DNA of 64,000 nt, taken from IMG/VR virus record IMGVR_UViG_3300048908_000307, positions 1-64,000 of that record; one strand, 5' to 3'. The notes under the pieces were generated by a model, which worked only from the letters and a program-made list of their open reading frames with translations, did not search any database and was not told where the DNA came from. Position numbers and translations under genes: made by a program. Position 1 is the first letter of the stretch; every line of letters starts with the position of its first letter. The DNA is from a virus. Positions 7,995 to 15,035 of this stretch are shown here, piece after piece.

Positions 7995-8154
7995 CTGAAG
8001 TTCACTCAATTGGCGTACAACCATTTGCCTTTTCGGCCCTGTAATCGATTCCTCCCCCGCCTCTTGTGACGCAAGTGGTTGCAACCGGCACTGAACGTGG
8101 CAGAGTTCAAGCCACACCCTTGGAGGCTCCCTTCAAGCCCTAACAGGGGGAGCC

Positions 8155-8355
8155 ATGATGCAAGAAGGCGCACTCATAGCCGACTACGGGCCGGGCTTTC
8201 TAGGTCAGGCCGTCAAGGTCGACAACGGGATCGTCTGTGTAATCCCCTGCGAGTGGGGGCGTGTTGAAGTAAGAGCAACGATGCGTGATCTGGTGCAAGG
8301 CCTTGGCGGCAAGTGCGGAGGGTGCCAGGGCTGTCCGCTGGGCAAGGCTGGCTGA
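8155..8355 (+). CDS. Small CxxCxxC protein, 66 aa
   Basis: The protein begins MMQEGALIADYGPGF, has a beta-rich middle and ends with CGGCQGC, a dense cysteine motif likely to bind metal. AGGGGGAGCC precedes the ATG at a good distance. It lies between repressor and integrase and could be co-expressed in lysogens. Function is unknown. Confidence 0.6.
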   Translation: MMQEGALIADYGPGFLGQAVKVDNGIVCVIPCEWGRVEVRATMRDLVQGLGGKCGGCQGCPLGKAG

Positions 8356-8375
8356 GATCATGAGTGATGCGGAGT

Positions 8376-8399
8376 CTCGGCGGTAGGTGTACCGCCGAG
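8376..8399 (+). promoter_or_regulatory. Hairpin in the integrase leader
   Basis: CTCGGCGGT and ACCGCCGAG form a perfect 9-bp stem with a 6-nt loop, ending 31 nt before the integrase ATG. It may limit readthrough or translation of integrase. Confidence 0.5.
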
Positions 8400-8430
8400 C
8401 CCGCTCACCACCGGCACTCAGGGGGCGAAG

Positions 8431-9717
8431 ATGGCCAGACGAGCACGCGATGTCTATGTCGAGTGGCGTGGCGGCACCTGTCGCGTGAAGTGGTGGTCTG
8501 GCGAGTTTCACGACGACGGTCGCAAACGATTTGAGTCCAAGGGTGGTTTCACCGACGAGGACAGCGCCTACGAGCACGGCCTCGAGAAGATGTCGGAGAT
8601 CCGGCGCGGCGATCACGTCTCCAACCGTGACGGCAAGACCCTCATGTCGGACTGGCTCGACGAATGGCTTGCGGCCATGGATCACGCCCATCTGACCGAG
8701 CGCGGCTACCGGTCGGTGATCGAGAACCACATCCGCCCGTACTTCAAGAAGCGGAACACCGCGGTCGCCGACATCGACGTCCTCGCCTACCGGGCCTTCC
8801 GCAAGTACGCCAACGGCGCGCTCGGGTCGGGGTCTGCGAAGAACGTGATGATGGTCCTCGGCATGGTCCTCGACGACGCCGTGCCCCGCCTCATGAAGAC
8901 CTCCCCCGTCGAGCGCACCCGGCGCCGCGGCAAGTTCACGAAGAAGCCGAAGGAGCGGAAGAAGGATGTGCGCCCGGAGATCGTCGAGCAGCTCGCACGC
9001 AACGCGCGCACCTTCTTCGGTGAGCCCGGCTACGTCTTCATGTGGACGATGGCCATGACGGGCATGCGGCCGGCCGAGCTGTACGGGCTGACCCGCGAGT
9101 ACTGCTATCCGAACTGGCCCGCCTCTGACCCGCGGTCGAACCCTGACGAGGAAGAGCGGTACGAGGAGGACCCGGAGCGGTACGGCAAGAGCGATGCCCT
9201 GATGCCGGCGATCCGTGTTGAACGCCAAGTTCAGTACGAAGGCGGCAAGCTCGGGTTCTTTCCTCCGAAGTACGAGAGCTACCGGACGCTCGTCGTGCCT
9301 CCGTTCCTGGCCGGCCTGCTGGAGCAGCTGCTCGACTCGCACGACAGCCGGTGGGTGTTCCCGGCGATTCAGGGCGGCAGCCTCGGTGCGGTGAACTTCG
9401 ACTACAAGTACTGGCGACCCATCGCCGACGGGGCGAAGGCGCGCGAAGGGGAGCGTGTACGCAAGGAGCGGCCGGAGATCCCGGCCGTGCCGACGTTCGC
9501 GGGGAAGCGGCTGTATCTGCTGCGGCATGCCCACAAGGCCTGGCTGGACGAGGACGGCCACAGCAAGTTCGCGGTGGAGTCCCGGATGGGCCACGAGGTG
9601 CCGGGGGTTGAGGGGATCTACAGCAGCGTGACGGTGCCGATGGAAGGTGCCATCATGAAGACGTTGCAGGAGCGTTGGGACGGGCTACAGGAGCGGTTGA
9701 GGCGGTCGGAAAGCTAG
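8431..9717 (+). CDS. Tyrosine-family integrase
   Basis: The 428-aa protein is a phage integrase of the tyrosine recombinase family. An arm-binding N-terminal region and a SAM-like core-binding domain (about 65-165) precede the catalytic domain. Visible catalytic residues are Arg213 (TGMRPAEL), Lys280 (PPK, the beta-hairpin lysine), Arg365 (YLLRH), His388 (MGHEV) and nucleophile Tyr397 (GIYSSV). The usual first His of H-x-x-R is a Tyr here (Y362), a tolerated variation. GGGGGCGAAG is the RBS. It should recombine attP, probably just downstream, with a host attB. Confidence 0.93.
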   Translation: MARRARDVYVEWRGGTCRVKWWSGEFHDDGRKRFESKGGFTDEDSAYEHGLEKMSEIRRGDHVSNRDGKTLMSDWLDEWLAAMDHAHLTERGYRSVIENHIRPYFKKRNTAVADIDVLAYRAFRKYANGALGSGSAKNVMMVLGMVLDDAVPRLMKTSPVERTRRRGKFTKKPKERKKDVRPEIVEQLARNARTFFGEPGYVFMWTMAMTGMRPAELYGLTREYCYPNWPASDPRSNPDEEERYEEDPERYGKSDALMPAIRVERQVQYEGGKLGFFPPKYESYRTLVVPPFLAGLLEQLLDSHDSRWVFPAIQGGSLGAVNFDYKYWRPIADGAKAREGERVRKERPEIPAVPTFAGKRLYLLRHAHKAWLDEDGHSKFAVESRMGHEVPGVEGIYSSVTVPMEGAIMKTLQERWDGLQERLRRSES

Positions 9718-10047
9718 ATCCTTTCCCACTCGTTTCCCACTCCCCCTCGTTGGATCAAGGGACTTGCAGGTCAGAGAGATCGATAGGTCCAATCCCCCGA
9801 CTTCCAAATGAAGATGAACCCCCAGAATTTCCCATCGCCCTCGCCAGCGACAACATCAGCCACTAGGCGTTCTACCTGGCACTTCGTGCGGATAGTTGGG
9901 CTCTAGTTCGTTCTGGTTGGGTGCTGGTTAGGGCGTTCCTATCCCACTTGTTTCCCATTTCCCAAACCAGGGCAGTACCGGGACGCGACTAGGTCAGCCT
10001 CGAGGTTGATGCCGTCGGGGTTCGCCTTGCGGTAGACAACACAACAG
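9718..10047. other. Candidate attP region with arm-type repeats
   Basis: This 330-bp stretch has no convincing gene. It holds TTTCCCACT at 9722-9730 and 9733-9741 (11 bp apart) and a second cluster TATCCCACT, TTTCCCATT and TTTCCCAAA at 9940-9966. Paired clusters flanking about 200 bp are what integrase arm-type sites look like, so the core crossover probably lies between 9742 and 9939. I could not identify the core or a tRNA 3' end. Phage genes lie on both sides, so the site appears uninterrupted. Confidence 0.5.
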
Positions 10048-10096
10048 GCCGGAGCCGGCCCCCTTGCACCCTTGGAGGCGGGGGGCCGGCTCCGGC
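10048..10096. terminator. Strong bidirectional hairpin
   Basis: GCCGGAGCCGGCCCCC pairs perfectly with GGGGGCCGGCTCCGGC across a 17-nt loop. It closes the repressor-integrase transcription unit and insulates it from the accessory cassette. Confidence 0.75.
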
Positions 10097-10284
10097 TGTC
10101 TATGGGTGGGGCCGCCGGGTAAAAGCGAGTGGAACTCGAACATGCGTTCGATGTCTGACACTACCCGCACCCTGCGGCATATGCCAGAGCGTCGCAGGAC
10201 TCGCACGTTGTGTAGCGAGGCGCCACCCGAGGTGGGCACCCACCTGTTCTACGGGGAGGAGTGGGCCGTCCGTCGCGCGAGTTT

Positions 10285-10329
10285 CATGATCAAAGAATGC
10301 CGCAATTCTGCTGCTGACTTATGATCATG
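10285..10329. promoter_or_regulatory. Inverted CATGATCA sites upstream of XRE gene
   Basis: CATGATCA (10285-10292) and TGATCATG (10322-10329) are exact inverted copies. The second overlaps TATGAT (10320-10325), a good -10 element for the downstream XRE gene, so autoregulation is plausible. The 10097-10284 stretch upstream shows nothing else I can support. Confidence 0.5.
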
Positions 10330-10349
10330 GTCCGTAAAGCGTTGTCGGC

Positions 10350-10580
10350 GTGCCAGCCGATCAGCCCGAGTGGGTCCTCGACGCCCGCCGCTGTGTCGGC
10401 GACCGCATCCGGATACGCCGCCTCCGCCAGAACATGACGCAGGAGACCCTCGCCTACACCAGCGGGCTCGACCGGTCGACGATCCAACGCATGGAAGCTG
10501 GCCAGGAGATGAAACTCAGCCACCTGCTGCTGGTTGCCGAGGCGCTGAGACTGCACGTCACTGACCTCCTTCACGGCTAA
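10350..10580 (+). CDS. XRE-family HTH protein
   Basis: The 76-aa product has an XRE HTH at residues 18-65 (IRIRRLRQNMTQETLAYTSGLDRSTIQRMEAG). It uses a GTG start with no evident RBS. It starts the accessory cassette immediately past the integrase terminator and probably regulates itself or neighbours. Streptomyces carry many such single-domain regulators. Confidence 0.7.
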   Translation: MPADQPEWVLDARRCVGDRIRIRRLRQNMTQETLAYTSGLDRSTIQRMEAGQEMKLSHLLLVAEALRLHVTDLLHG

Positions 10581-10663
10581 ACGGTTTACGCGGTGCAACG
10601 GTTGATCGCGCGACTGAACCTGAGTCAACAGCACTACAGGTTGTAGGGGAAGTGCGAAGGCCA

Positions 10664-10675
10664 CATAGATCTATG
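10664..10675. promoter_or_regulatory. Palindrome CATAGATCTATG
   Basis: A perfect 12-bp palindrome whose half-site CATAG is shared with the palindrome at 11082-11095. The two flank the minus-strand gene 10771-11046. Both could bind the GntR protein at 11152. Apart from this site, 10581-10770 shows no feature. Confidence 0.4.
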
Positions 10676-10770
10676 CGTTTTCTGTGCACCCCGCACGTTT
10701 CTGTTACCGCAGGTCAGGCGCTGGCCACGGTTTACCTGGGAGACAAGTTCAAGGTCCAGGCCAACGGCGG

Positions 10771-11046
10771 TTACGGGGTCTCCTCGGACAGTCGCCGGTA
10801 CGCCTCGTCCCCCTGTGCCCGGTAGGCGCTCCACAGCCGCTCGGAGTCCTTGCACCTGCCGAGGTCGATGTCCCGGCAGACGTCGCAGGTCGTGGTGTGG
10901 GCGACGTAGCGGCTGTAGGCCTGCTGGAGCGGGGAGAGTTTCCCGGCGACCGAGGCTATGACCGGCGGGCGGGTTACGGGCTTGGGTGGGGGTTCTCTAC
11001 GCTCGTCCACGTCGACGCTCCACTCACCGGCTGGTTCCCCGGCCAT
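10771..11046 (-). CDS. Hypothetical small protein with Cys pair
   Basis: The 91-aa protein starts MAGEPAGEWSVDVDERREPPPKP, has a Pro-rich linker and a helical C-terminal part with TTTCDVCRDIDLGRCKDSE, probably a small zinc site. It diverges from the GntR gene. Similar short proteins with a C-x2-C-x6-C motif are frequent in Streptomyces; their function is not known to me. Confidence 0.55.
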   Translation of the reverse strand: MAGEPAGEWSVDVDERREPPPKPVTRPPVIASVAGKLSPLQQAYSRYVAHTTTCDVCRDIDLGRCKDSERLWSAYRAQGDEAYRRLSEETP

Positions 11047-11081
11047 GTGTGGTCGCGGGGGCTTCGTTTCAGCAGCTTAGA

Positions 11082-11144
11082 CATAGCATGCTATGGCGTG
11101 CCACGTATGCGACATCTCGCGTGGCATGGGATGGCGTGTCACGT
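11082..11144. promoter_or_regulatory. Palindrome and direct repeats before GntR gene
   Basis: A perfect 14-bp palindrome CATAGCATGCTATG (11082-11095) overlaps the first of two 20-bp direct repeats, CATGCTATGGCGTGCCACGT (11087-11106) and CATGGGATGGCGTGTCACGT (11125-11144), 38 bp apart and identical at 17 of 20 positions. They sit in the divergent promoter region of the GntR gene and look like operators. Confidence 0.6.
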
Positions 11145-11151
11145 TGACGGA

Positions 11152-11397
11152 GTGATCGAATTCGAGGCGGATGTGCCGAGGTGGAAGCAGGTAGCGGACG
11201 TGATCCGGGAGCGGATCGCCGATGGCACGTACCCGCCTCGCACTCGCGTCCCGTCGGTCATCCAGCTGGCTACCGAGTTCGGGATCGCGCAGGCGACCGC
11301 GCAGAAGGTGCACCGCGGGCTGCGCGACGAGGGGCTCATCTACACGGAGCCGGGCCTCGGTAGCTTCGTAGCACGACAGCCGCTCGCCGAGGGCTGA
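11152..11397 (+). CDS. GntR-type HTH-only regulator
   Basis: The 81-aa product is a lone GntR winged helix: VPRWKQVADVIRERIADGTYPPRTRVPS, then LATEFGIAQATAQKVHRGLRDEGLIYTEPGLGSFVA. It has no effector domain, as seen in short GntR proteins of Streptomyces mobile elements. The GTG at 11152 was chosen because the conserved domain begins right after it. The repeats upstream suggest autoregulation. Confidence 0.78.
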   Translation: MIEFEADVPRWKQVADVIRERIADGTYPPRTRVPSVIQLATEFGIAQATAQKVHRGLRDEGLIYTEPGLGSFVARQPLAEG

Positions 11398-11430
11398 CCG
11401 CTGACAGTGCCCCGCCCTAAACTGATCACC

Positions 11431-11619
11431 ATGCCTCCCACTCCCCCAGACCCGGGCCCCGCACGGCCGTCTGCTGTGGTGAATGAGGAGATCCGCGCCC
11501 TGGTCGTAGGGGCTGGCGGCTGGCTGTACGGGGAGACGCGGCGGCGGTACGAGGTGCTGCGGCTGGAGTGGGCGATCGCCGACGCGGCGGAGAAACGGGA
11601 CGTCGTCGAAGCGGCGTAG
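11431..11619 (+). CDS. Small hypothetical protein, 62 aa
   Basis: The product starts MPPTPPDPGPARPSAVVNEEIRALV and is helical. TAAACT lies exactly 7 nt before the ATG with no RBS between, the signature of an actinobacterial leaderless mRNA, so the ATG at 11431 is preferred to an upstream GTG. Function is unknown. Confidence 0.6.
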   Translation: MPPTPPDPGPARPSAVVNEEIRALVVGAGGWLYGETRRRYEVLRLEWAIADAAEKRDVVEAA

Positions 11620-11640
11620 TGCGACGGGTTCACCGTTTCG

Positions 11641-11693
11641 GGTACCCATAACCCTCGGAGTGGTGTACGTTTTAGGTACCCAAAACCCCGAGG
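11641..11693. promoter_or_regulatory. Paired GGTACCC operators of the RHH gene
   Basis: GGTACCCATAACCCTCGG (11641-11658) and GGTACCCAAAACCCCGAGG (11675-11693) are near-identical direct repeats 34 bp apart, just before the RHH gene. RHH proteins commonly bind such repeats in tandem, so autorepression is likely. Confidence 0.6.
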
Positions 11694-11700
11694 GGGAGCA

Positions 11701-12258
11701 ATGAGCGACGACAAGGGCGGACGCCCCGCCATCGGACCCAAGGTCCCCATCAACTTCCCGGCAGGCCTCCTCCGCGACATCGACAGCGCCGCCGACACCG
11801 CAGGGCTCAGCCGGGCCGCATGGGTCCGCCGCGCCACCGCCCGCGCCTGCCCCGAGACCTTCGAAGGCGCCATCCTGCCCGACCAGATGGGCCGATACCT
11901 GCGCGGCTCCGCCATGGGCGAAGACCTCGACAACCCCGACCGCGCAGTCCACGTCGACGCCGAAACCACCCAGCGCATCCTCCGGGCAGTCGACGACGGC
12001 GACCTCGACATCGGCATGGTCGAGACCAAATCGACCAGCCGCGAGACCAAGGGCGTCCGGCTCAGCCTCAGCTTCATCACCCGGGAGCTCACCGTCGGCC
12101 GCGAGCACATCACGCTCTACCAGGTCACGTACACGACCGTCAGCCTCCCGCACATCGGTGAAGCCGAGGGCGTCTACCACCACCAGCGCACCCTCTATCT
12201 CGACGGCGCCGCCGCCGAGGTCTTCCACGAGGAGATGCGCGAAACGCACCTGAGCTGA
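11701..12258 (+). CDS. RHH-domain protein with unknown C-terminal domain
   Basis: The 185-aa protein has an N-terminal ribbon-helix-helix (residues about 12-45, KVPINFPAGLLRDIDSAADTAGLSRAAWVRRA). A beta-rich 130-aa C-terminal domain follows, with alternating strands (LSLSFITRELTVG, ITLYQVTYTTVS). The first half suggests DNA binding at the repeats upstream; the second may sense a ligand or oligomerise. AGGGGGAGCA gives the RBS. I know no characterised homologue. Confidence 0.65.
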   Translation: MSDDKGGRPAIGPKVPINFPAGLLRDIDSAADTAGLSRAAWVRRATARACPETFEGAILPDQMGRYLRGSAMGEDLDNPDRAVHVDAETTQRILRAVDDGDLDIGMVETKSTSRETKGVRLSLSFITRELTVGREHITLYQVTYTTVSLPHIGEAEGVYHHQRTLYLDGAAAEVFHEEMRETHLS

Positions 12259-12276
12259 AGAACGTAGGATCCTGCG

Positions 12277-12489
12277 GTGACTATCGAACTACCCGACCAT
12301 CTGATCGCGCTGGAACGCCAGGCCTGGGCTGAGATCCAGGCCGGGGCGCTGACCGTGGACACGGCCCGCGCCGTCCACGACGGCATCGCCGCCTACGTCG
12401 CCGAACGGCAGGCGGCGGGCGATGAGGTGCGGCGGATGGACGTCGAGCTCGGGCTGAAGACGCTCGTGCGGTACGAGACGGCGGCCTGA
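12277..12489 (+). CDS. Small helical protein, 70 aa
   Basis: The product (MTIELPDHLIALERQAWAEIQAG...) looks like a helical Streptomyces accessory protein. TAGGAT lies 6 nt before the GTG, so the transcript is probably leaderless. It ends at a terminator hairpin region. Function is unknown. Confidence 0.6.
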   Translation: MTIELPDHLIALERQAWAEIQAGALTVDTARAVHDGIAAYVAERQAAGDEVRRMDVELGLKTLVRYETAA

Positions 12490-12598
12490 CAGCAGCGAGC
12501 CCCGCACCGGGCGCTGTTCCGGGCGGGGCATCAGCAACAACCCGACTAGATCGTTGGGATGTTGACGTCCACTCTACGAGCCGCCACTGACAACGAGG

Positions 12599-12633
12599 CG
12601 CCCCTCGGCGACGGGGATGACAACCGAGGGGCG
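12599..12633. terminator. Bidirectional terminator
   Basis: CGCCCCTCGG and CCGAGGGGCG form a perfect 10-bp stem between two convergent genes. A weaker hairpin (GCCCCGC/GCGGGGC) lies at about 12500-12528. Confidence 0.65.
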
Positions 12634-12636
12634 GGA

Positions 12637-12849
12637 TCAGTCTCGCAGGCCGCCCGCCTCGTCGGGCCAGGACGCGAGGACCCGCTGTTCCTCCTCGTCG
12701 ACGAGTACGACCCGGGCGCCCTCAACGCTGCCGTGCTCGCGCTTCCACGCTGCGTGCTTGCGCTCGGCCGTCGCTCGCTCGGCCCACCAGCCCTGCATGA
12801 CGACCTCGTCGCTGGTGTACAGGGTCAGGTGATACCGCTGGTCGTTCAC
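12637..12849 (-). CDS. Small hypothetical protein, 70 aa
   Basis: It starts at a GTG (MNDQRYHLTLYTSDEVVMQGWW...). The pattern of two strands, a helix and two more strands suggests a small alpha-beta fold. It lies 4 nt after the preceding gene's stop, forming a two-gene operon. No family is recognised. Confidence 0.55.
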   Translation of the reverse strand: MNDQRYHLTLYTSDEVVMQGWWAERATAERKHAAWKREHGSVEGARVVLVDEEEQRVLASWPDEAGGLRD

Positions 12850-12853
12850 GTGG

Positions 12854-13192
12854 TCAGCCTGTCATTCCGTCGTCGGTGAGGATCGTCAGCGGGGCGCCCG
12901 CATCCCTGGCCGCCGCGCGCAGGTCGGCGACGATGCCCTCGAGCGTCGACGGCATCCGAGACGGCAGCAGTCGGGTTACGGCGAGGAAGTGGGTGCGGCA
13001 GGTGTCCAGCCAGCGGAGGCCGAGGCCGGGCACGTCGACGACCCGGGTCGCGCGCGCCGGCTGGCCGCATCGGGCGCAGCGGTGGCCGCCGTCGAGTCGC
13101 TCCACAGCCGTGCCGCGCCAGGGCGCCCATGGCGGGGCCGGGTCGAGGGCGGCCGGGTCGATGCCGAGGGTGCGCAGCAGGTCAGCGTCCAT
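12854..13192 (-). CDS. Hypothetical Cys-pair protein, 112 aa
   Basis: The product (MDADLLRTLGIDPAALDPAPPWAPWRGTA...) has CARCGQPA near residue 39 and a further Cys at DTCRTH, plausibly a zinc knuckle. Its upstream region is shared with the divergent DUF6233 gene. It reads like a typical Streptomyces accessory protein of unknown function. Confidence 0.6.
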   Translation of the reverse strand: MDADLLRTLGIDPAALDPAPPWAPWRGTAVERLDGGHRCARCGQPARATRVVDVPGLGLRWLDTCRTHFLAVTRLLPSRMPSTLEGIVADLRAAARDAGAPLTILTDDGMTG

Positions 13193-13248
13193 ACGGTCCT
13201 CTCTCCCCCGGGGATGCGGAGGGAAGCCTAACGCCTACAATCGAACAC

Positions 13249-13587
13249 GTGAACGACAGCTCGCCGTCCAGACTCGACCAGCTCCTCTTCCTCAAACGCG
13301 TCCAGGAGCAGGATCTTGAGCGCACCCGCAGGTGGATTGCAGCAGAGGAACGACGGCAGGCAGAGCAGCGGCGCGGGGAGCAGGCCCGGCCGCCCGAGCC
13401 GGACTGGCTGCTCGAGCAAGGCCTCGACGGGCGGCAGGCGGTGTACGTCCACGTCGGCGGCTGCCACATGGCCGGGAAGAGGAGCCGCGGCGTGCAGCGG
13501 GACCAGGCGCTCCGGGCACTCGCCGACGGGATCGCCGCCTGCACCCACTGCCGGCCCGACTCGGAGCTCGGCTACCTGGAGGGATAG
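13249..13587 (+). CDS. DUF6233 family protein
   Basis: The 112-aa product fits the DUF6233 pattern: RLDQLLFLKRVQEQDLERTRRWIAAEERR, then PPEPDWLLEQGL, VYVHVGGC.MAGKRSRGV, and ALRALADGIAACTHCRPD. The conserved Cys/His set suggests metal binding. The family is confined mainly to Streptomyces and has no known function. TACAAT lies 7 nt before the GTG, so the mRNA is probably leaderless. Confidence 0.82.
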   Translation: MNDSSPSRLDQLLFLKRVQEQDLERTRRWIAAEERRQAEQRRGEQARPPEPDWLLEQGLDGRQAVYVHVGGCHMAGKRSRGVQRDQALRALADGIAACTHCRPDSELGYLEG

Positions 13588-13680
13588 CAGCAACGATCAC
13601 AAGGTCGTCACTGTGCTTACACAGCCCACACAACTCCCGCTACCGTCATCCCCTCAGAAAGCACGACAAGGGGGGACGCC

Positions 13681-14154
13681 ATGAGCAACCCGTACACCAG
13701 GCCGCCCGTACCGCCGCAGCCGTCCCGGCCCGCACCGAAGTGGGCCCGCAAGCGCTACGTACTTCCCGCGCTCGGCTTCGCCTTCTTCATCGGCATCGGG
13801 GCCGGCGGCAGCAACCAGGACAGCAGCAGCGACGCCAAGCCGACCGCGGCCAAGGTGCAGCCCACCGCTACCGTCACCGCGACGGCCACGGCGACGCCGA
13901 AACCCGCGCCGACGGTGACGAAGACCGTCACGAAGACGGTCAAGGTGAAGGTGACCGTCACCGCGGAGGCCCCGTCCGGCAGCGGCAGTTCGTCCGGCGG
14001 ATCGTCCGGGGGCAGCGGGTCGGGTTCCTCGGGCAGCTCCAGCGTTGCGGGGGGCGGGGCCACCGCCCAGTGCAATGACGGCACCTACTCGTATGCCGCG
14101 CACCACCAGGGCGCCTGCTCCCACCACGGAGGCGTGGCCGTCTTCTACAAGTAG
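13681..14154 (+). CDS. DUF3761 membrane-anchored protein
   Basis: The 157-aa protein has a short Pro-rich cytoplasmic start, one membrane segment at residues about 27-43 (YVLPALGFAFFIGIGAGG), a long Thr/Ala/Ser/Gly-rich extracytoplasmic linker with TVTKTVTKTV repeats, and a C-terminal DUF3761 module (CNDGTYSYAAHHQGACSHHGGVAVF). It is probably exposed on the cell surface. A GGGGG RBS precedes the ATG. As a lysogenic accessory gene it could alter the host envelope, but there is no direct evidence. Confidence 0.8.
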   Translation: MSNPYTRPPVPPQPSRPAPKWARKRYVLPALGFAFFIGIGAGGSNQDSSSDAKPTAAKVQPTATVTATATATPKPAPTVTKTVTKTVKVKVTVTAEAPSGSGSSSGGSSGGSGSGSSGSSSVAGGGATAQCNDGTYSYAAHHQGACSHHGGVAVFYK

Positions 14155-14173
14155 GCCGACCGTTCACGCACGA

Positions 14174-14205
14174 GCGCCCCTCGGCAACCATCGGTCGGGG
14201 GGCGC
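14174..14205 (+). terminator. Terminator after the DUF3761 gene
   Basis: GCGCCCC and GGGGCGC pair across an 18-nt loop that can itself fold. The hairpin begins 20 nt past the stop. Confidence 0.6.
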
Positions 14206-14350
14206 AAGGCTGGACGCTGGTTCATGAGGCCAGCAGCGGCAGCCGATCGGACGGCCCCAGGGGACCGCACTGCCGCAGCCAGTCTGGCACGAGGGGCTGA
14301 CAGGCGGGCGGAGTTCTCCTACCGTGGCCGCACCCGACATAGGAGGGGAC

Positions 14351-14398
14351 ATGAGCGACGACACGACCTGGGGCAACAGCGACACCGCCTGGGGCTGA
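14351..14398 (+). CDS. 15-aa peptide with DTxWG repeats
   Basis: The ORF reads MSDDTTWGNSDTAWG and stops. Three things argue that it is real. AGGAGGGG sits 4 nt before the ATG. A plausible promoter (CTGACA, 17 nt, TACCGT) lies about 40-65 nt upstream. A 14-bp terminator stem starts 33 nt after the stop, giving a self-contained monocistronic unit. The D-T-T/A-W-G motif occurs twice. There is no signal peptide. Role unknown; regulatory peptide, uORF-like element or peptide precursor are all possible. Confidence 0.5.
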   Translation: MSDDTTWGNSDTAWG

Positions 14399-14430
14399 AC
14401 CCCGCACGGTAGATCGGTACGCTGACGCAG

Positions 14431-14465
14431 CGACGCCCCGCCCACTTACTCTGGGCGGGGCGTCG
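14431..14465. terminator. Strong bidirectional terminator
   Basis: CGACGCCCCGCCCA and TGGGCGGGGCGTCG form a perfect 14-bp stem with a 7-nt loop, between the 15-aa ORF and the convergent gene at 14484. Confidence 0.8.
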
Positions 14466-14483
14466 TTCTGCAGGCAGTCTCTA

Positions 14484-14744
14484 CTACAGGTCGCCGCCGT
14501 ACTTGCGATCCTTCGCGGCGGCTTCTTCCCACGTCATGGCGGACTGGTAGTAGGCCGCGCGTGAGTCTCCGGCGAGTACCTTCTCCAGTTCACGGCGAGT
14601 CTGCTCGCGTGCTCGCTCAGCCGCCTCCTCTGCCCGCCACTCGACGAGTTCCTCCGGGGTGGCGTCGACGACGATGAACGTGTCCGTGACGCTGGAGAAG
14701 ACGGCGAGCTTCCCGTCAGGCTGCTGGATGATCTGCTGGCCCAT
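14484..14744 (-). CDS. Hypothetical protein, 86 aa
   Basis: The protein starts MGQQIIQQPDGKLAVFSSVTDTFIVVDATPEELVEW and continues as a long charged helix (EEAAERAREQTRRELEKVLAG). It resembles short Streptomyces phage proteins of unknown function and follows the next gene by 6 nt. Confidence 0.6.
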   Translation of the reverse strand: MGQQIIQQPDGKLAVFSSVTDTFIVVDATPEELVEWRAEEAAERAREQTRRELEKVLAGDSRAAYYQSAMTWEEAAAKDRKYGGDL

Positions 14745-14750
14745 GGGTCC

Positions 14751-15035
14751 TCACTTCTCGGTGACGGTGGCGGTCTTCGCCGTGCTGTGGACGAACCCGA
14801 CGGCGGCAAGTTCTACTCCGTTGACGGTGTCCGAAGCGACCGCCCGGAACAACTCCTCGCAGATCCCGCTCGACGTCCGGTCTACCCACTCCGGGGCGAC
14901 GTGGTGCAGCCATGCCGTCCAGTCGCCGCCGTAGTTGCCGATGTGCCAGGGGTACACCTCGACGTCCCCCTCGAAGAACGGGTTACCGTTCCGCATGATC
15001 CGAACGTTGACGGTCTGAGCTTCAATCACGGTCAC
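14751..15035 (-). CDS. Hypothetical protein, 94 aa
   Basis: It begins at a GTG that overlaps the resolvase stop (GTGA), giving MTVIEAQTVNVRIMRNGNPFFEG. The fold is probably beta-rich. It is co-transcribed with the resolvase. Function is unknown. Confidence 0.6.
   Translation of the reverse strand: MTVIEAQTVNVRIMRNGNPFFEGDVEVYPWHIGNYGGDWTAWLHHVAPEWVDRTSSGICEELFRAVASDTVNGVELAAVGFVHSTAKTATVTEK

Noticed and set aside
9718-9866. Possible tRNA 3' end as attachment core near GGTCCAATCCCCC
   Set aside because: The flanking bases do not form a T-arm or acceptor stem, so I do not call a tRNA-type att core.
10142-10324. 60-aa plus-strand frame (MRSMSDTTRTLRH...)
   Set aside because: No RBS or leaderless promoter and no domain; it overlaps the inverted CATGATCA sites. 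It could be a remnant gene, but support is too weak.
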